A stretch of 64,000 bases of DNA from Chlamydiota bacterium (GTDB lineage: Bacteria; Chlamydiota; Chlamydiia; Chlamydiales; RGXB01): positions 62,001 to 126,000 of the forward strand of contig VGMF01000001.1 of the NCBI GenBank assembly GCA_016866475.1, given 5' to 3'. Below are positions 1-9,055 of the stretch, piece after piece. A program made the position numbers and the translations under genes. The notes under the pieces are model-generated. The model was not told the DNA's origin. It made no database searches and was given only the letters and a program-made list of their open reading frames with translations. The number at the start of each line of letters is the position of its first letter. The stretch's first letter is position 1.

Positions 1-120
1 CTCTATAGTCTTTTTCAAATTTCAGTCCTACTTATAAAAATCTGCCGCACTCATCTTAAACTTCCCGTCCATCCTCAAAAAATGAATGAGTTATAGAGCC
101 GACCTGGTTTTTTTATTTTC

Positions 121-2697
121 TTACGGGCGCGCTCTTGAAATTCTAATGATTATATTTGCAATCAAGGCGGTCCATCCTGTCTGATGACTAGCTCCAAGAC
201 CTTGCCCGGTGTCCGGATTGAAATACTCAAAAAACTGCAAGTAACGGCACATATCGGGCTCAATAAAGAGCGGATGCCCTCCGTAAATTGGCCTCCCCTT
301 TTCAGTTTCAGCGAACATCGATGTTAGGCGATTTTTTAAATCGATTGCAAGTTCAAATGCACTCCGTTTGCTGCCATCATAAAGTTCCAATTTCCAGCTA
401 TCTTGAAAAACCTCATCGATCCGGAGTAATAAATCAAAAATCATATAATTTATCGGCATCCATACCGGACCCCTCCAATTCGAATTACCCCCCATAATTT
501 TTTCTTGCGATTCGTTTGGCTCATACCTTAAAACGGTTCCATTAAAATCGACAGGATGGTCTTTGTGATAATACGATAAACTCCTGACTCCAAAAGTTCC
601 TAAAAATTCATTAGGATCAAACACTTTACTGAGAACTTTTTTTAATTTTGGCATCGGAGCGAGGACGAGCAGGTAACCCGATTTTTTTTCGTTTTCGATA
701 CGCACAACAAAGTCTGCCGTGAGTGTTTCCAGGCGGTGCATCAACCGTTTGAACAAATAGGAAAACTCTTTGAATTTTTCCAATTCCTCATCTTCAATCC
801 ATTCAAAAGCGAAAAGGGGAACGATACCGACAAGACTTTTGATTTTCATTTGCTCTTGCCTGCCGTCAGGAAACCGCAATACGTCGTAAAAAAACCCATC
901 CTCTTCGGACCAATTGTTTATCTGCCGCTCGAAACCTTTACTGAAACCGTGAGCAATTAAAGTAAAATGGCGAAAATACTTAGAGGCCATCACCTCGTAT
1001 ACAGGATCTACTTTTGCGATCTCCAAGGCCATACGCATCATAACCAGAGCAAAAAGGGCCATCCACGAGGTGGAATCCGACTGCTCAATTCTCTGTGAAC
1101 TTTGCTGTAAGCTTTCCCTATCGACGACACTGATGTTGTCAAAACCGCAAAAGCCCCCCTCAAAAACATTTAAGCCACTCCGATCTTTTCGGTTCACCCA
1201 CCAGGTGAAATGGATCGTCAAACGCTCAAAACACTTTTTAAGAAAATCGATATCTTGAATCTGATTAAAATCTTTTTCGTACCGAAAGAGCCTTAGGACG
1301 CTAAAAGCATGAACGGGGGGATTGATGCTGGAAAAGTCCCATTCAAAACCGGGGAGCATCCCGTTAGGGTGCATAATACGGTCCGAAAGAAGATACCAGG
1401 CGATCTTTTTACCATAATCAATATCAAGGTACCCGAAAGACATCGCCTGGAAACCCATATCCCATGCAGCAAACCAGGGGTATTCCCACTTGTCGGGGAT
1501 AGAAAGGACATCATAGCTGTTAAAATGGGAAAATTCCTGGTTCCTACCTTTCCCCTGCGTATCCTCCAACCACTTGCGAACATTGTATTCGTAATAGGTT
1601 TTTGAGTATAAAAGGGCTGATGCAGCCCTTTTTATAATCTCTTTATCCAGGTCTGTTTTTGCGGGAAGCGCCACCATATCGAAAAAATCGAAAGACTTTT
1701 TTTTCACCAACTCCATTTTTTCATATGCTCCCTCAAACGGCAGCTCCGTATAGCTGTCAGATAAACGGAAAACAAACTCTTTTGTCATAAATGGAGCCAG
1801 CTCGACAACCTCATGAAATGCCGCTTTTGTACCCATGGAAAGATCTGACTTTGAATTACGGATCACAATATCGTGAAAAGCCCCCCTTGCCCCCTCCTCA
1901 TTGTCGGTAAAAATAGCTTTCGAAAAAGGGGAGAAAAAAAACATCTCGGGAAGCTTCCACCCCCCTTGCCTTGTCTCCTCCTCCTCAACATTTTTTGTGT
2001 CCAAACATAGACAGTTTGGGGAGTAGAGCTCTATCGACGGGGGTCTGCCTCCGGTTTTTTTCCACCGATTTCTAAATTGCAATTGGGGCAAAATATGCAA
2101 TTGACGGGTAAGCTTAGAGCGATTCGTTACCTCAAGGCGGATAAAAACATCGTAGCAGTCCACTTTGAAATATTCGATTTTCAAATCAAAATAACCCTCG
2201 TCAAAAGCGTGCGTATCGTAAATTTCATACTCGCGCTCGAGTGAGGTTCTTTTTTGAGATACGTCAATAAGCTCTTGGTAAGGATAACTCTTAACCGGAT
2301 ATTTGTAGAGGTACTCTACGTAGGAGTGGTCCTTGGTACAGGTCAAATGGTAATAAAGCTCCTTCACATCTTCTCCATGATTTCCCTCATGGTTCGACAA
2401 TCCGAAAAGGCGCTCTTTTAGAATGGAATCTTTTGAGTTCCAGAAAACAAAAGAGAAAATAAATGTTTGTCTAAAATCTGAAAAACCCGCAATCGCATCT
2501 TCCCCGTAGCGAAACGGGGATACCCTTGCTTTATTAAAATCAAATCCGGTCCAGGGGTCTTGTGCAGGGCTTTTATCTTCCCTGACAGTGCCCCAGGAGC
2601 GTTCGCTTACGTAGCAACCAAAATCATAATTGCGGATCGGGTCAGCGCGATTAAAGCCTTTGTTGAAAGTTTTTTTTGGCTCTTTCATACCAGGCAC
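121..2697 (-). CDS. GH63 / MGH1-like glycoside hydrolase (glucosidase-like)
   Basis: 858 residues, the usual length of bacterial proteins annotated as glucosidase of the GH63/MGH1-like (alpha/alpha)6-barrel type. Family landmarks are visible: YVSERSWGTVRED near residue 30, ERLFGLSNHEGNHGED near 95, the barrel core with AAWDMGFQ near 415, NSNWRGPVWMPIN near 745, and a C-terminal HQTGWTALIA. By family it hydrolyses alpha-glucosidic or related oligosaccharide linkages; the true substrate cannot be read from sequence. No signal peptide, so cytoplasmic, possibly acting on glycogen-derived or host sugars. The first codon of the open frame is GTG at 2697; an ATG three codons later (2688) is an equally good start. 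Its start lies inside the end of the upstream 130-residue gene on the same strand, suggesting coupling. Family assignment is firm, substrate unknown. Confidence 0.88.
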   Translation of the reverse strand: MPGMKEPKKTFNKGFNRADPIRNYDFGCYVSERSWGTVREDKSPAQDPWTGFDFNKARVSPFRYGEDAIAGFSDFRQTFIFSFVFWNSKDSILKERLFGLSNHEGNHGEDVKELYYHLTCTKDHSYVEYLYKYPVKSYPYQELIDVSQKRTSLEREYEIYDTHAFDEGYFDLKIEYFKVDCYDVFIRLEVTNRSKLTRQLHILPQLQFRNRWKKTGGRPPSIELYSPNCLCLDTKNVEEEETRQGGWKLPEMFFFSPFSKAIFTDNEEGARGAFHDIVIRNSKSDLSMGTKAAFHEVVELAPFMTKEFVFRLSDSYTELPFEGAYEKMELVKKKSFDFFDMVALPAKTDLDKEIIKRAASALLYSKTYYEYNVRKWLEDTQGKGRNQEFSHFNSYDVLSIPDKWEYPWFAAWDMGFQAMSFGYLDIDYGKKIAWYLLSDRIMHPNGMLPGFEWDFSSINPPVHAFSVLRLFRYEKDFNQIQDIDFLKKCFERLTIHFTWWVNRKDRSGLNVFEGGFCGFDNISVVDRESLQQSSQRIEQSDSTSWMALFALVMMRMALEIAKVDPVYEVMASKYFRHFTLIAHGFSKGFERQINNWSEEDGFFYDVLRFPDGRQEQMKIKSLVGIVPLFAFEWIEDEELEKFKEFSYLFKRLMHRLETLTADFVVRIENEKKSGYLLVLAPMPKLKKVLSKVFDPNEFLGTFGVRSLSYYHKDHPVDFNGTVLRYEPNESQEKIMGGNSNWRGPVWMPINYMIFDLLLRIDEVFQDSWKLELYDGSKRSAFELAIDLKNRLTSMFAETEKGRPIYGGHPLFIEPDMCRYLQFFEYFNPDTGQGLGASHQTGWTALIANIIIRISRARP

Positions 2698-3043
2698 TCA
2701 GATTTACAATAGCATGATCGGGTGAAATCATCATCATGCCAAAATGGCCCAAAAGGGAATAAGCATCCTCTATGTTGTTTCTTTCCTCTTGATGCCATTG
2801 TCTATACTCATCATTCTTTCTATTTGCCAATTTTGCGATAAAAGAAAAGATTGTCAAGGCAATTGAAGCGGTCAAACTCATCGTACCGTGAACTAAAAGC
2901 TGGATTCGTGGAACCATAGAGTTTTGCACAGGTCCTAAAGCGTCCTCCCCTGGATTCGCATAGTCTGATTTACGATTAACAGCACGCCCGTAATCATTAA
3001 TTAAATTTTTTACATCATCCAGACAAGCGCCTTGTACAAACAT
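2651..3043 (-). CDS. Hypothetical protein, one hydrophobic segment
   Basis: 130 residues, not recognised. It has one hydrophobic stretch at about residues 50-72 (rich in Thr, Ala, Ile, Phe) flanked by polar sequence, so it may be a small membrane-associated protein. The ATG at 3043 has an AGGA element a few bases upstream on the minus strand, supporting the start. The 3' end overlaps the start of the downstream glycoside hydrolase by about 40-47 bases, so the two may be translationally coupled. The overlap could also mean the frame was extended by loss of an earlier stop codon. No function proposed. Confidence 0.55.
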   Translation of the reverse strand: MFVQGACLDDVKNLINDYGRAVNRKSDYANPGEDALGPVQNSMVPRIQLLVHGTMSLTASIALTIFSFIAKLANRKNDEYRQWHQEERNNIEDAYSLLGHFGMMMISPDHAIVNLSAWYERAKKNFQQRL

Positions 3044-3162
3044 AGTATTCCTATTTTTAGTAGTTCTTTGTAAATTCTTTACGACAAAATAGTATGGAAT
3101 CCCCCTTTAAGTACCAATCAAAATTTGCAAAACAAGGTTCTAACAGGTAAAATATTGAGGTT

Positions 3163-4203
3163 ATGCCCCAAAAACGTATAGTAGTAGGCCTTTCGGGCGG
3201 AGTTGATTCCTCCGTATCTGCAAAAATTCTCAAGGAAGAGGGGCATGAAGTTATCGGCCTTTTCATGAAAAACTGGGAGGAGGATAACGACCTTGGGATT
3301 TGCCCTGCCAAGGAGGATTTTGACGATGTGATGCGTGTCGCTTTGGCATTAGATATCCCCTACTACACGGTAAATTACTCAAAAGCCTACAGAGAAAAAG
3401 TCTTTGATGAATTCATCGAAGGGTTGAAGAAGGGCTTAACCCCTAACCCCGACCTACTTTGCAACCGCGAAATCAAATTCAAGGTTCTTCTAGAAGCGGC
3501 TGAGAATTTAGGTGCCGATTTTTTGGCTACCGGACACTACTGCAGAAGGGATGAGAACGGCAGACTTCTGAAAGGGATCGATCCCCTCAAAGATCAGAGC
3601 TATTTTTTAGCCCAGGTCCCCTCCACAGCGATTCGAAAATCGCTGTTCCCGATAGGAGATCTGGAAAAACCCCGGGTGCGAGAGATTGCAAAAAGTGCAT
3701 CCCTCGCCACACATGCGAAAAAGGAGAGCATGGGCATCTGTTTTATTGGAAACAAAAATTTTAAGAAATTTATTGAATCTTATATCCCGGCAACAACGGG
3801 CTCTTTTTACGATATGAAGACAAAAAAAAGGATCTCTTCGCATGACGGCGCCTGTTTTTACACCATAGGGGAAAGGGCAAGGATCTCAGGAAGCGATGCC
3901 CCCTATTTCGTGGCAAAAAAAGAGGGTAATGACGTTTTTGTAGTCAAAGGCAAAGACCACCCGCTTCTTTACACCTCCTCTTTAAGCGCCTCCTCCCCGT
4001 TTTGGATTCACGACACCCCCGATATCTTAAAATCCTACACGGCGAAAATCCGCTATAGGCAAAACGACCAAAAATGCTCAATTAGGTTAACGGACAGGGG
4101 CTTAAAGGTTGATTTTGAAACCCCCCAAAGGGCCGCCACTCCCGGCCAGTATGTCGTTTTCTATGACGGGGACGTTTGTCTAGGGAGTGCAATCATTGAT
4201 TGA
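3163..4203 (+). CDS. mnmA: tRNA-specific 2-thiouridylase MnmA
   Basis: Catalyses ATP-dependent 2-thiolation of uridine 34 in tRNA-Lys, -Glu and -Gln, taking sulfur from a relay protein. The PP-loop SGGVDSS is at residues 11-17. The catalytic cysteine in NPDLLCNREIKF is C100, and the second cysteine, in GICFIG, is C193; both needed residues are present. At 346 residues it is near the usual length (about 350-370). The ATG at 3163 follows TGAGG by a few bases. It is transcribed divergently from the 2651-3043 gene. A small membrane-protein gene follows 15 bases downstream. Housekeeping gene with nothing unusual. Confidence 0.97.
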   Translation: MPQKRIVVGLSGGVDSSVSAKILKEEGHEVIGLFMKNWEEDNDLGICPAKEDFDDVMRVALALDIPYYTVNYSKAYREKVFDEFIEGLKKGLTPNPDLLCNREIKFKVLLEAAENLGADFLATGHYCRRDENGRLLKGIDPLKDQSYFLAQVPSTAIRKSLFPIGDLEKPRVREIAKSASLATHAKKESMGICFIGNKNFKKFIESYIPATTGSFYDMKTKKRISSHDGACFYTIGERARISGSDAPYFVAKKEGNDVFVVKGKDHPLLYTSSLSASSPFWIHDTPDILKSYTAKIRYRQNDQKCSIRLTDRGLKVDFETPQRAATPGQYVVFYDGDVCLGSAIID

Positions 4204-4218
4204 GCTATTTACTATAAA

Positions 4219-5067
4219 ATGGTAATATATATCCTAATGAGAAAACTTTATTACCATTTAATAAAAATATCTATCCTCTTGGTAGACATGGTATTGCACG
4301 CGGGACTCTTTTCTCCCCTCTTCATGCTTTGTGGCTATCTTCCCCTACTCTCAATAATTTTTTACCCGTTTTGCATCTTTTTGGAGCGCAAGTACCTCGG
4401 ATGCACCTTTGCAGAGCTAGTGGTAAATAAAAAATTTATTATTTACCCTTCCCTAAAAACGGTATTGAGAACCCCTGTCTTTATTAAGATCCCTATCAGC
4501 AAAAAAAGAAGAGGGGTTTTAAAATTCCTCCTTCCAATTACTGCCCTGCTGGTCTTTATCCTCGCAGAGCCCCTCGACACCTTTGCAACCTCAACGCCTC
4601 AAAATATCCAAACAACCTTCCTTGAAGAGCTCCACTGCAGTGTTGTCCAGCCGTCTGAAGGAAAACTGTCTAAAGGGGTTTTAAAACTTCCTCGGAACGG
4701 AGGCAATCTCCCGTATACCCTGTACAAAATCGACGACAAGAGTCAGCGGATTACTTATTTGGTCCAACACTCCGCAATGCATTCGGACTGGACCCGTTAC
4801 CCCTACTCTATCGTCATGAAGGGGGCCGTCTATGTTATCTTGGATGACATGCGCCTTGATAAGGTGAGCTCTAAAGAGGTTGGGACGCATCAGGGTAACA
4901 AATCCACAGTGATTCGCGGAATCAAAAATGGGGAAGCTCAGCTTATACGTATAGTGCTGGCAAATAAACAGATCTATAAAGTCCAAGTCAGTTACCCTCT
5001 TAACGACCCCGAAATAGAGCAAAAAGCGAGCGATTTCATCGATTCCTTTACACCCGCCTGTCGTTAA
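4219..5067 (+). CDS. Hypothetical membrane-anchored protein
   Basis: 282 residues, not recognised. Two hydrophobic stretches lie near the N-terminus (about 13-50), followed by a basic segment and a further hydrophobic segment near residues 98-118 ending in an AEPLDTFA-like region that could be a cleavage or anchor site. The remaining 160 residues are soluble and mixed alpha/beta in look, ending in two cysteine-poor helices. The topology suggests an inner-membrane protein with a periplasmic C-terminal domain. Candidate starts are ATG 4219 and ATG 4237 (MRKLYYH); neither has a strong ribosome site. It lies 15 bases after mnmA and may be co-transcribed. Function unknown. Confidence 0.7.
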   Translation: MVIYILMRKLYYHLIKISILLVDMVLHAGLFSPLFMLCGYLPLLSIIFYPFCIFLERKYLGCTFAELVVNKKFIIYPSLKTVLRTPVFIKIPISKKRRGVLKFLLPITALLVFILAEPLDTFATSTPQNIQTTFLEELHCSVVQPSEGKLSKGVLKLPRNGGNLPYTLYKIDDKSQRITYLVQHSAMHSDWTRYPYSIVMKGAVYVILDDMRLDKVSSKEVGTHQGNKSTVIRGIKNGEAQLIRIVLANKQIYKVQVSYPLNDPEIEQKASDFIDSFTPACR

Positions 5068-5116
5068 ACCCTTTAAAACAGCATCTATCGATTCCTCTAA
5101 AGTTTGGCAAGATTAA

Positions 5117-5125
5117 GGGGGGGGG
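5117..5125. repeat. Poly-G tract (G9), intergenic
   Basis: Nine consecutive G between the 4219-5067 gene and the uncertain minus-strand frame ending at 5131. It is one of two G9 tracts in the window; the other, at 10671, sits inside a gene start. Here no well-supported frame contains it. Confidence 0.8.
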
Positions 5126-5130
5126 TAAAA

Positions 5131-5427
5131 TCAAAATCCTTGCCTATTTTCTTTGTTGCCGTCTAGTCTGGTGAAGTGCTGTATCGGTTGTTCATAGTAT
5201 TGATCTTTATCCTCCCGATAGTATGGAAGCCCCCTATTAAAAACGTCCTTTTTGTAAGCGCCGATTGTCCGGCCTGTTTTTATAAAATTGTCAAGGTGGG
5301 AGCAAGAGGGCAACTCCCCAGATTTTGGGCTGTCGATCAGTCGATCGAGGTGAACTGCATTATGGGAAAACTCCACGGCATCGATCCTCTTCATCAGGTA
5401 AAATTTCTCGAGTACCTCCATACACAT
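5131..5427 (-). CDS. Uncertain small ORF or gene remnant
   Basis: A minus-strand frame open from about 5487 to 5131, with its first ATG at 5427 and earlier possible TTG/CTG starts. The translation is hydrophilic and charged, looks protein-like, and has no recognised domain. A plus-strand frame (5176-5595, GTG start) uses the same triplets in complement and is hydrophobic, as expected for an antisense shadow. That is why I favour the minus reading. There is no Shine-Dalgarno site and no promoter. The whole stretch from 5068 to 6106 may be decaying DNA. Confidence 0.3.
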   Translation of the reverse strand: MCMEVLEKFYLMKRIDAVEFSHNAVHLDRLIDSPKSGELPSCSHLDNFIKTGRTIGAYKKDVFNRGLPYYREDKDQYYEQPIQHFTRLDGNKENRQGF

Positions 5428-5639
5428 CCCGAAAAAATCGAACTTTCCCGTTTTTGCGTCGAAATTCAAATTGATAAGAATCAGTTGTTAGTGTGCAAAC
5501 ACTGTTCGTTCCTACAGTTAAGCGTGCTTGAAATCTTCTATTATGTTATGAGTAAGTTCCTATCGATAGTTCCATACGGGATGGAAAATCGTTGAATTTT
5601 CACCATTAATCTTAACTTAGTAGCTACACCGAATCTGAA

Positions 5640-6011
5640 ATGTACACGCTTAGAAAACTACTGCTGACAATGTCTCTACTTTTCAGCTCTTCGATCTCAT
5701 TTTTTTTTGAATCTTGCCTGTTGTGTTCCTGCTTGCGATGGACCTTATTTGTTTTGATCCTTTTGCCTGTCCGTTTTGACAAGTTCTCTTTTTTTGTAGA
5801 AATCTTTGGTCTTGTGTTGTCGCTTTTTTTAAGCGTGTTGAAAAACCCCCTCTTTTGCGAGTCGAGTTGCAACACTCTATTGTCATTTCTTCCCCTATCA
5901 AGCCTTTTGGTGTTTTTTTTGTTGCTTATTTTAAGGTTGGCGAAAAACAAAAAAGAAACTTTGGCCCCGATAAAAAAAGAGGTCCGAAGCGAAGAAGACG
6001 ATCGGGATTAA
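5640..6011 (+). CDS. Possible small Cys-rich membrane protein
   Basis: A 123-codon frame starting with ATG. It codes for a basic N-terminus, about three very hydrophobic segments rich in Leu, Phe, Ser and Cys, and a charged tail ending in acidic residues, which is the layout of a small inner-membrane protein. The opposite strand (5624-5950) is also open and gives a Lys-rich product, so codon-complement effects could explain either. No ribosome site is visible. It precedes the PspC gene by about 95 bases on the same strand. Weak call. Confidence 0.35.
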   Translation: MYTLRKLLLTMSLLFSSSISFFFESCLLCSCLRWTLFVLILLPVRFDKFSFFVEIFGLVLSLFLSVLKNPLFCESSCNTLLSFLPLSSLLVFFLLLILRLAKNKKETLAPIKKEVRSEEDDRD

Positions 6012-6106
6012 AAATCTTCGCTCCCCATCTTTTCGATTAGAAAAAAACAGAGCCTAAAATTAAATACCTCTCGGTATTATTCTTTTGACTCGTTTATACT
6101 TTTTTT

Positions 6107-6502
6107 ATGAGACGTTTTTGTAAAAATCGCTTTGACAAAAAATTCCTTGGTGTCATTGGGGGTATAGCTCTTGTTTTTAAAGTCGATTCTAATCTATTAA
6201 GACTCCTTTTTGTAGCCTTTTGCGCCACCCCGCTTTTTCCCCTTACGGCTGCCTTTTACCTCATTTTGGCGCTGATCATGCCCGAGGGGGGACCCGTCAT
6301 GATTGAAAATAGGGGCAAAAAGCTCTACCGCTCTTTAAATGATCGAAAAATTTCCGGAGTTTGTGGCGGACTTGCTAAATATTGTTCTATGGATTCCACT
6401 CTCGTTAGACTTATTTTTATTGTTGTTGCCTTTACACCTTTTATCTTTCCAATTATTGTGAGCTATATCGCCGGTACTATCTTAATACCTGAAGGAGATT
6501 AA
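6107..6502 (+). CDS. Double PspC-domain membrane protein
   Basis: 131 residues made of two tandem PspC domains. The first (about 7-62) is divergent. The second (about 70-130) carries the family signature of a KLYRS start, ISGVCGGLAKY, DSTLVRL and a hydrophobic pair of segments. PspC proteins are inner-membrane proteins linked to envelope-stress sensing (phage-shock response) in other bacteria. No PspA or PspF gene is visible in the window. The stop TAA shares its last A with the ATG of the downstream FGGY kinase, so the two are translationally coupled. Confidence 0.85.
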   Translation: MRRFCKNRFDKKFLGVIGGIALVFKVDSNLLRLLFVAFCATPLFPLTAAFYLILALIMPEGGPVMIENRGKKLYRSLNDRKISGVCGGLAKYCSMDSTLVRLIFIVVAFTPFIFPIIVSYIAGTILIPEGD

Positions 6503-7692
6503 TGGATTATTATTTAGGTGTAGACCTGGGCTCGACACACATTAAAGCCATGATCGTCGCAGAGAACGGCCTTATCCTTTCTTACTGCTCAAAACCAAAT
6601 CCTGTTAAACGGATTGATGGGAGGGTAAGGCAGGATTTATTCCACCTCTTGCACCTGGCTCAAGATACTATCGATGAATGTATTCGCGATTGTGGTCTAA
6701 ACGAGAACAAAATTGCATGCCTCGCACTTTCCTCACAAAGAGGGAGTTTTGCCTTTTTTGACAATACCGGCTATTCACCCCTTTTCTCCTGGGAGGATAC
6801 GACTAAACCCAAAAATCTCAATCTCACATCAAAAGTAAAAATAGCAACCCTTGATACCCTATTTATCCAACATCTGACAAAAGAAAAGAAATTTATCACC
6901 GACCCCACCCATGCAAGCTACGCAAAATTTGAAACTACGGCTGCAGAAAAAGCCGAGGTCGTCCCCTCCAATTCGCACTTTGGCACCTATAGGGGAATTC
7001 CTATAAAAGCAAGTGTCGCCGATCAAGCGGCCTCTTTGTATGCCTTGGACCACCCTGCGATCCTAACTCTTGGCACCGGGGCGTTTTTGTTGCATGAGGT
7101 TGAAGAAACGCCATCCAAAGAGGGGTCTGACAAGCTCTATTCGGGGGTAAAAACAAGCTCAGGAAAAGTTCTCTACACAGAAATAGAACTTACCACTCTT
7201 GCCCCTATATTACAAAATCTTGTCTTCCATTTCAGCCCCCAAAGATGCTACACGGATCTAGAATCTCTGGCTGCCGGGACTTTTCATTCAAAGGGGTTAT
7301 TTTACCACCCCGAGCTAAAGGAGTTCAAAGGTTTCGGCTCGTCCATCGGCATTTGCGAGTGGTCGCGCTCTTTGATTGAGGGGTTTACCTTCTCACTCAA
7401 AGACATGATTGACCAAATGCAAAAAAGACAGCACGCCCTGTTTGCTGTTTTACCGGTTAGCGGTGGTGTGAGCCGGTCTAACTACATGATGCAGCTTTTA
7501 AGCGATCTAAGCGGCATTAGCCTCATACGCCCCCGCTGCCTCGACACGGACATATTAGGCTCCATAAAACTTGCATCCTCTAATCCTCTCACCAAACTTT
7601 TAGAAGAGGAGACAACCTTCCAACCGCAAACGAACTCTATTTTACAGGATTCCTACGCCGTATGGAAGAGAGCATTTTATGAAACACCCTAG
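6502..7692 (+). CDS. FGGY-family carbohydrate kinase (short form)
   Basis: 396 residues with the ribokinase/hexokinase/actin fold of FGGY sugar kinases: N-terminal phosphate-1 motif GVDLGSTHIKAMIV at about 6-19, TLGTGAFLL phosphate-2 motif near 190, and a C-terminal PVSGGVSRSNYMMQLLSDLSG region typical of the family. It phosphorylates a polyol or sugar such as glycerol or xylulose using ATP. It is about 100 residues shorter than usual (about 490-520), and the middle specificity part is reduced, so the substrate cannot be assigned. It overlaps PspC by one base and the next gene by 14 bases, giving a compact cluster. Confidence 0.85.
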   Translation: MDYYLGVDLGSTHIKAMIVAENGLILSYCSKPNPVKRIDGRVRQDLFHLLHLAQDTIDECIRDCGLNENKIACLALSSQRGSFAFFDNTGYSPLFSWEDTTKPKNLNLTSKVKIATLDTLFIQHLTKEKKFITDPTHASYAKFETTAAEKAEVVPSNSHFGTYRGIPIKASVADQAASLYALDHPAILTLGTGAFLLHEVEETPSKEGSDKLYSGVKTSSGKVLYTEIELTTLAPILQNLVFHFSPQRCYTDLESLAAGTFHSKGLFYHPELKEFKGFGSSIGICEWSRSLIEGFTFSLKDMIDQMQKRQHALFAVLPVSGGVSRSNYMMQLLSDLSGISLIRPRCLDTDILGSIKLASSNPLTKLLEEETTFQPQTNSILQDSYAVWKRAFYETP

Positions 7693-8482
7693 CCAAAAAA
7701 GGGCTTTTCCTCCAAATTTTTTTTTCTCTATACCCCTTTTCTTGATATTTGCTCCCCTAGCTGGTATATTTTTTTGGGCTGAAATAAACTCCTCTGCAGC
7801 CGAACCACTCAAATATAATTATATAAAGCACTCTTTTGACGAGATTCCCATGAAAAAAGAAGCCACTCCTCAAGCTGTCATTTTTATTGGCCCCCCCGGT
7901 TCGGGGAAGGGGACACAGGCAGAAAAATTAAAAGGTTACCGGCATATATCGACCGGAGACCTTCTTAGGGAAGAGATCAAAAAAGGGTCTAAGATCGGTT
8001 TGAGCTGTAAAGAAATCATCGACAAAGGGGAGATGGTGCCTGACTCCTTAATTTCTGACCTCATCGAGTCCCATTTCAGTCCGCACATTCTTCTTGATGG
8101 ATACCCACGGACGCTTAACCAAGCCCGGTGGCTTGATGAAAAAGTAAAAATATCACAGGTATTCTCTTTCGAGGTGAACGTTGATAAGCTTGTCGAAAGG
8201 CTCACAAATCGGAGGGTTTGTCCATCCTGCAAAGGGGTCTATAATCTGGTCTCAAAACCCCCGATCAAACCTTTTACATGCGATCAGTGCGCTACCCCTC
8301 TCATTCAGCGTGCAGATGACGTAGAAACAGTCATCAGAAATAGGATGAGAGTTTACCAGGAAGAGACTGCCCCTGTGATTGAGTTTTACCGTCAAAAAGG
8401 GCTACTGACAAACTTGGATGCCTCACAGACCCCCGATACGATAGCCGATTTGATCCACAAAAAAATTTTTCCCAGCTACTAG
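7679..8482 (+). CDS. adk: Adenylate kinase, with optional N-terminal membrane-anchor leader
   Basis: Interconverts 2 ADP and ATP plus AMP. In the 267-residue form the P-loop GPPGSGKGTQ is at 71-80, DGYPRT near 140, and the lid carries a zinc site of four cysteines (C181, C184, C201, C204). The kinase is complete from Met58 (ATG at 7850), which would give a normal 210-residue enzyme. Upstream, residues 1-57 form a basic start, a strongly hydrophobic segment (about 12-33) and a short linker, like a signal anchor. The ATG at 7679 has GGAAGAG upstream and overlaps the FGGY kinase by 14 bases. The ATG at 7850 has only a weak GAG. Either start, or both, may be used. Kinase identity is firm. Confidence 0.93.
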   Translation: MKHPSQKRAFPPNFFFSIPLFLIFAPLAGIFFWAEINSSAAEPLKYNYIKHSFDEIPMKKEATPQAVIFIGPPGSGKGTQAEKLKGYRHISTGDLLREEIKKGSKIGLSCKEIIDKGEMVPDSLISDLIESHFSPHILLDGYPRTLNQARWLDEKVKISQVFSFEVNVDKLVERLTNRRVCPSCKGVYNLVSKPPIKPFTCDQCATPLIQRADDVETVIRNRMRVYQEETAPVIEFYRQKGLLTNLDASQTPDTIADLIHKKIFPSY

Positions 8483-8659
8483 GATCCAGGAAATTTTTTA
8501 ATCTCCTCACTTTAAACTATGTGGAATCGGTGGGGATCAGATCCTTTTTATAGCGTTCTAAAGAAACAAAGTTGAAACTTGGTTGGATCAACGTACATGG
8601 CAAAGACCCGAGTACGTTTTTTAGGGATTGTTCGAAAGGGAGTTGGGCTTTTTATAGAT

Positions 8660-9055
8660 TTATTTCTCGAAGGTGTTTTTAAAAGCCTCTGCAACGGCTA
8701 AAATAGAAGATAAAGCCTGTATCTGCGTTTCCCTGCGGCGCACTTCGGGATCACGTGGAGAATTCACAGGGGTGTCACGAAAAGATTTTTTCTGATTCTC
8801 TTTAAACGCTTCCAAACTATTTATAAAAACTACTACGTGGTTTCTATTCTCCCCCGAATTGGGCCTTTTTTTGATAGCATTCCAGTCCTCTTCAAGCTTC
8901 GAAAATTTTGCGTAGACCTCTTTCGAAGTGGAAAATCCCAAATGCATAGTCGCCAACTTAAAATTTGCATCTACCCCTTGAGCACATTCCACCTTTTTTT
9001 GCACGGGGTGATTATCCTCGTTGCCAACACTAGATAAATTTAAAACCGGCACCAT
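8660..9055 (-). CDS. Hypothetical protein
   Basis: 131 residues, hydrophilic, not recognised. Mostly helical in appearance, with many Lys, Glu and Asn and no membrane segment or signal peptide. The start is well supported: AAAGAGG lies seven bases before the ATG at 9055 on the minus strand. It stands alone, convergent with adk. A weak hairpin at 8591-8617 followed by T6 lies between them on the plus strand and could end adk transcription. Confidence 0.6.
   Translation of the reverse strand: MVPVLNLSSVGNEDNHPVQKKVECAQGVDANFKLATMHLGFSTSKEVYAKFSKLEEDWNAIKKRPNSGENRNHVVVFINSLEAFKENQKKSFRDTPVNSPRDPEVRRRETQIQALSSILAVAEAFKNTFEK

Noticed and set aside
1-98. CTCTATA / TATAGAG inverted repeat at the left edge
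   Set aside because: Seven bases, wide spacing, no nearby mobile-element gene.
5176-5595. Plus-strand frame with a GTG start and a hydrophobic N-terminus
   Set aside because: Uses the exact complement triplets of a more protein-like minus frame; no ribosome site; no recognised motif.
5624-5950. Lys/Arg-rich minus-strand frame
   Set aside because: Composition is what the complement of a hydrophobic coding frame gives; no start support.
8591-8622. Hairpin ACGTAC/GTACGT followed by T6 after adk
   Set aside because: Only 6 bp with a 15-base loop and far from the adk stop; too weak to list as a terminator.
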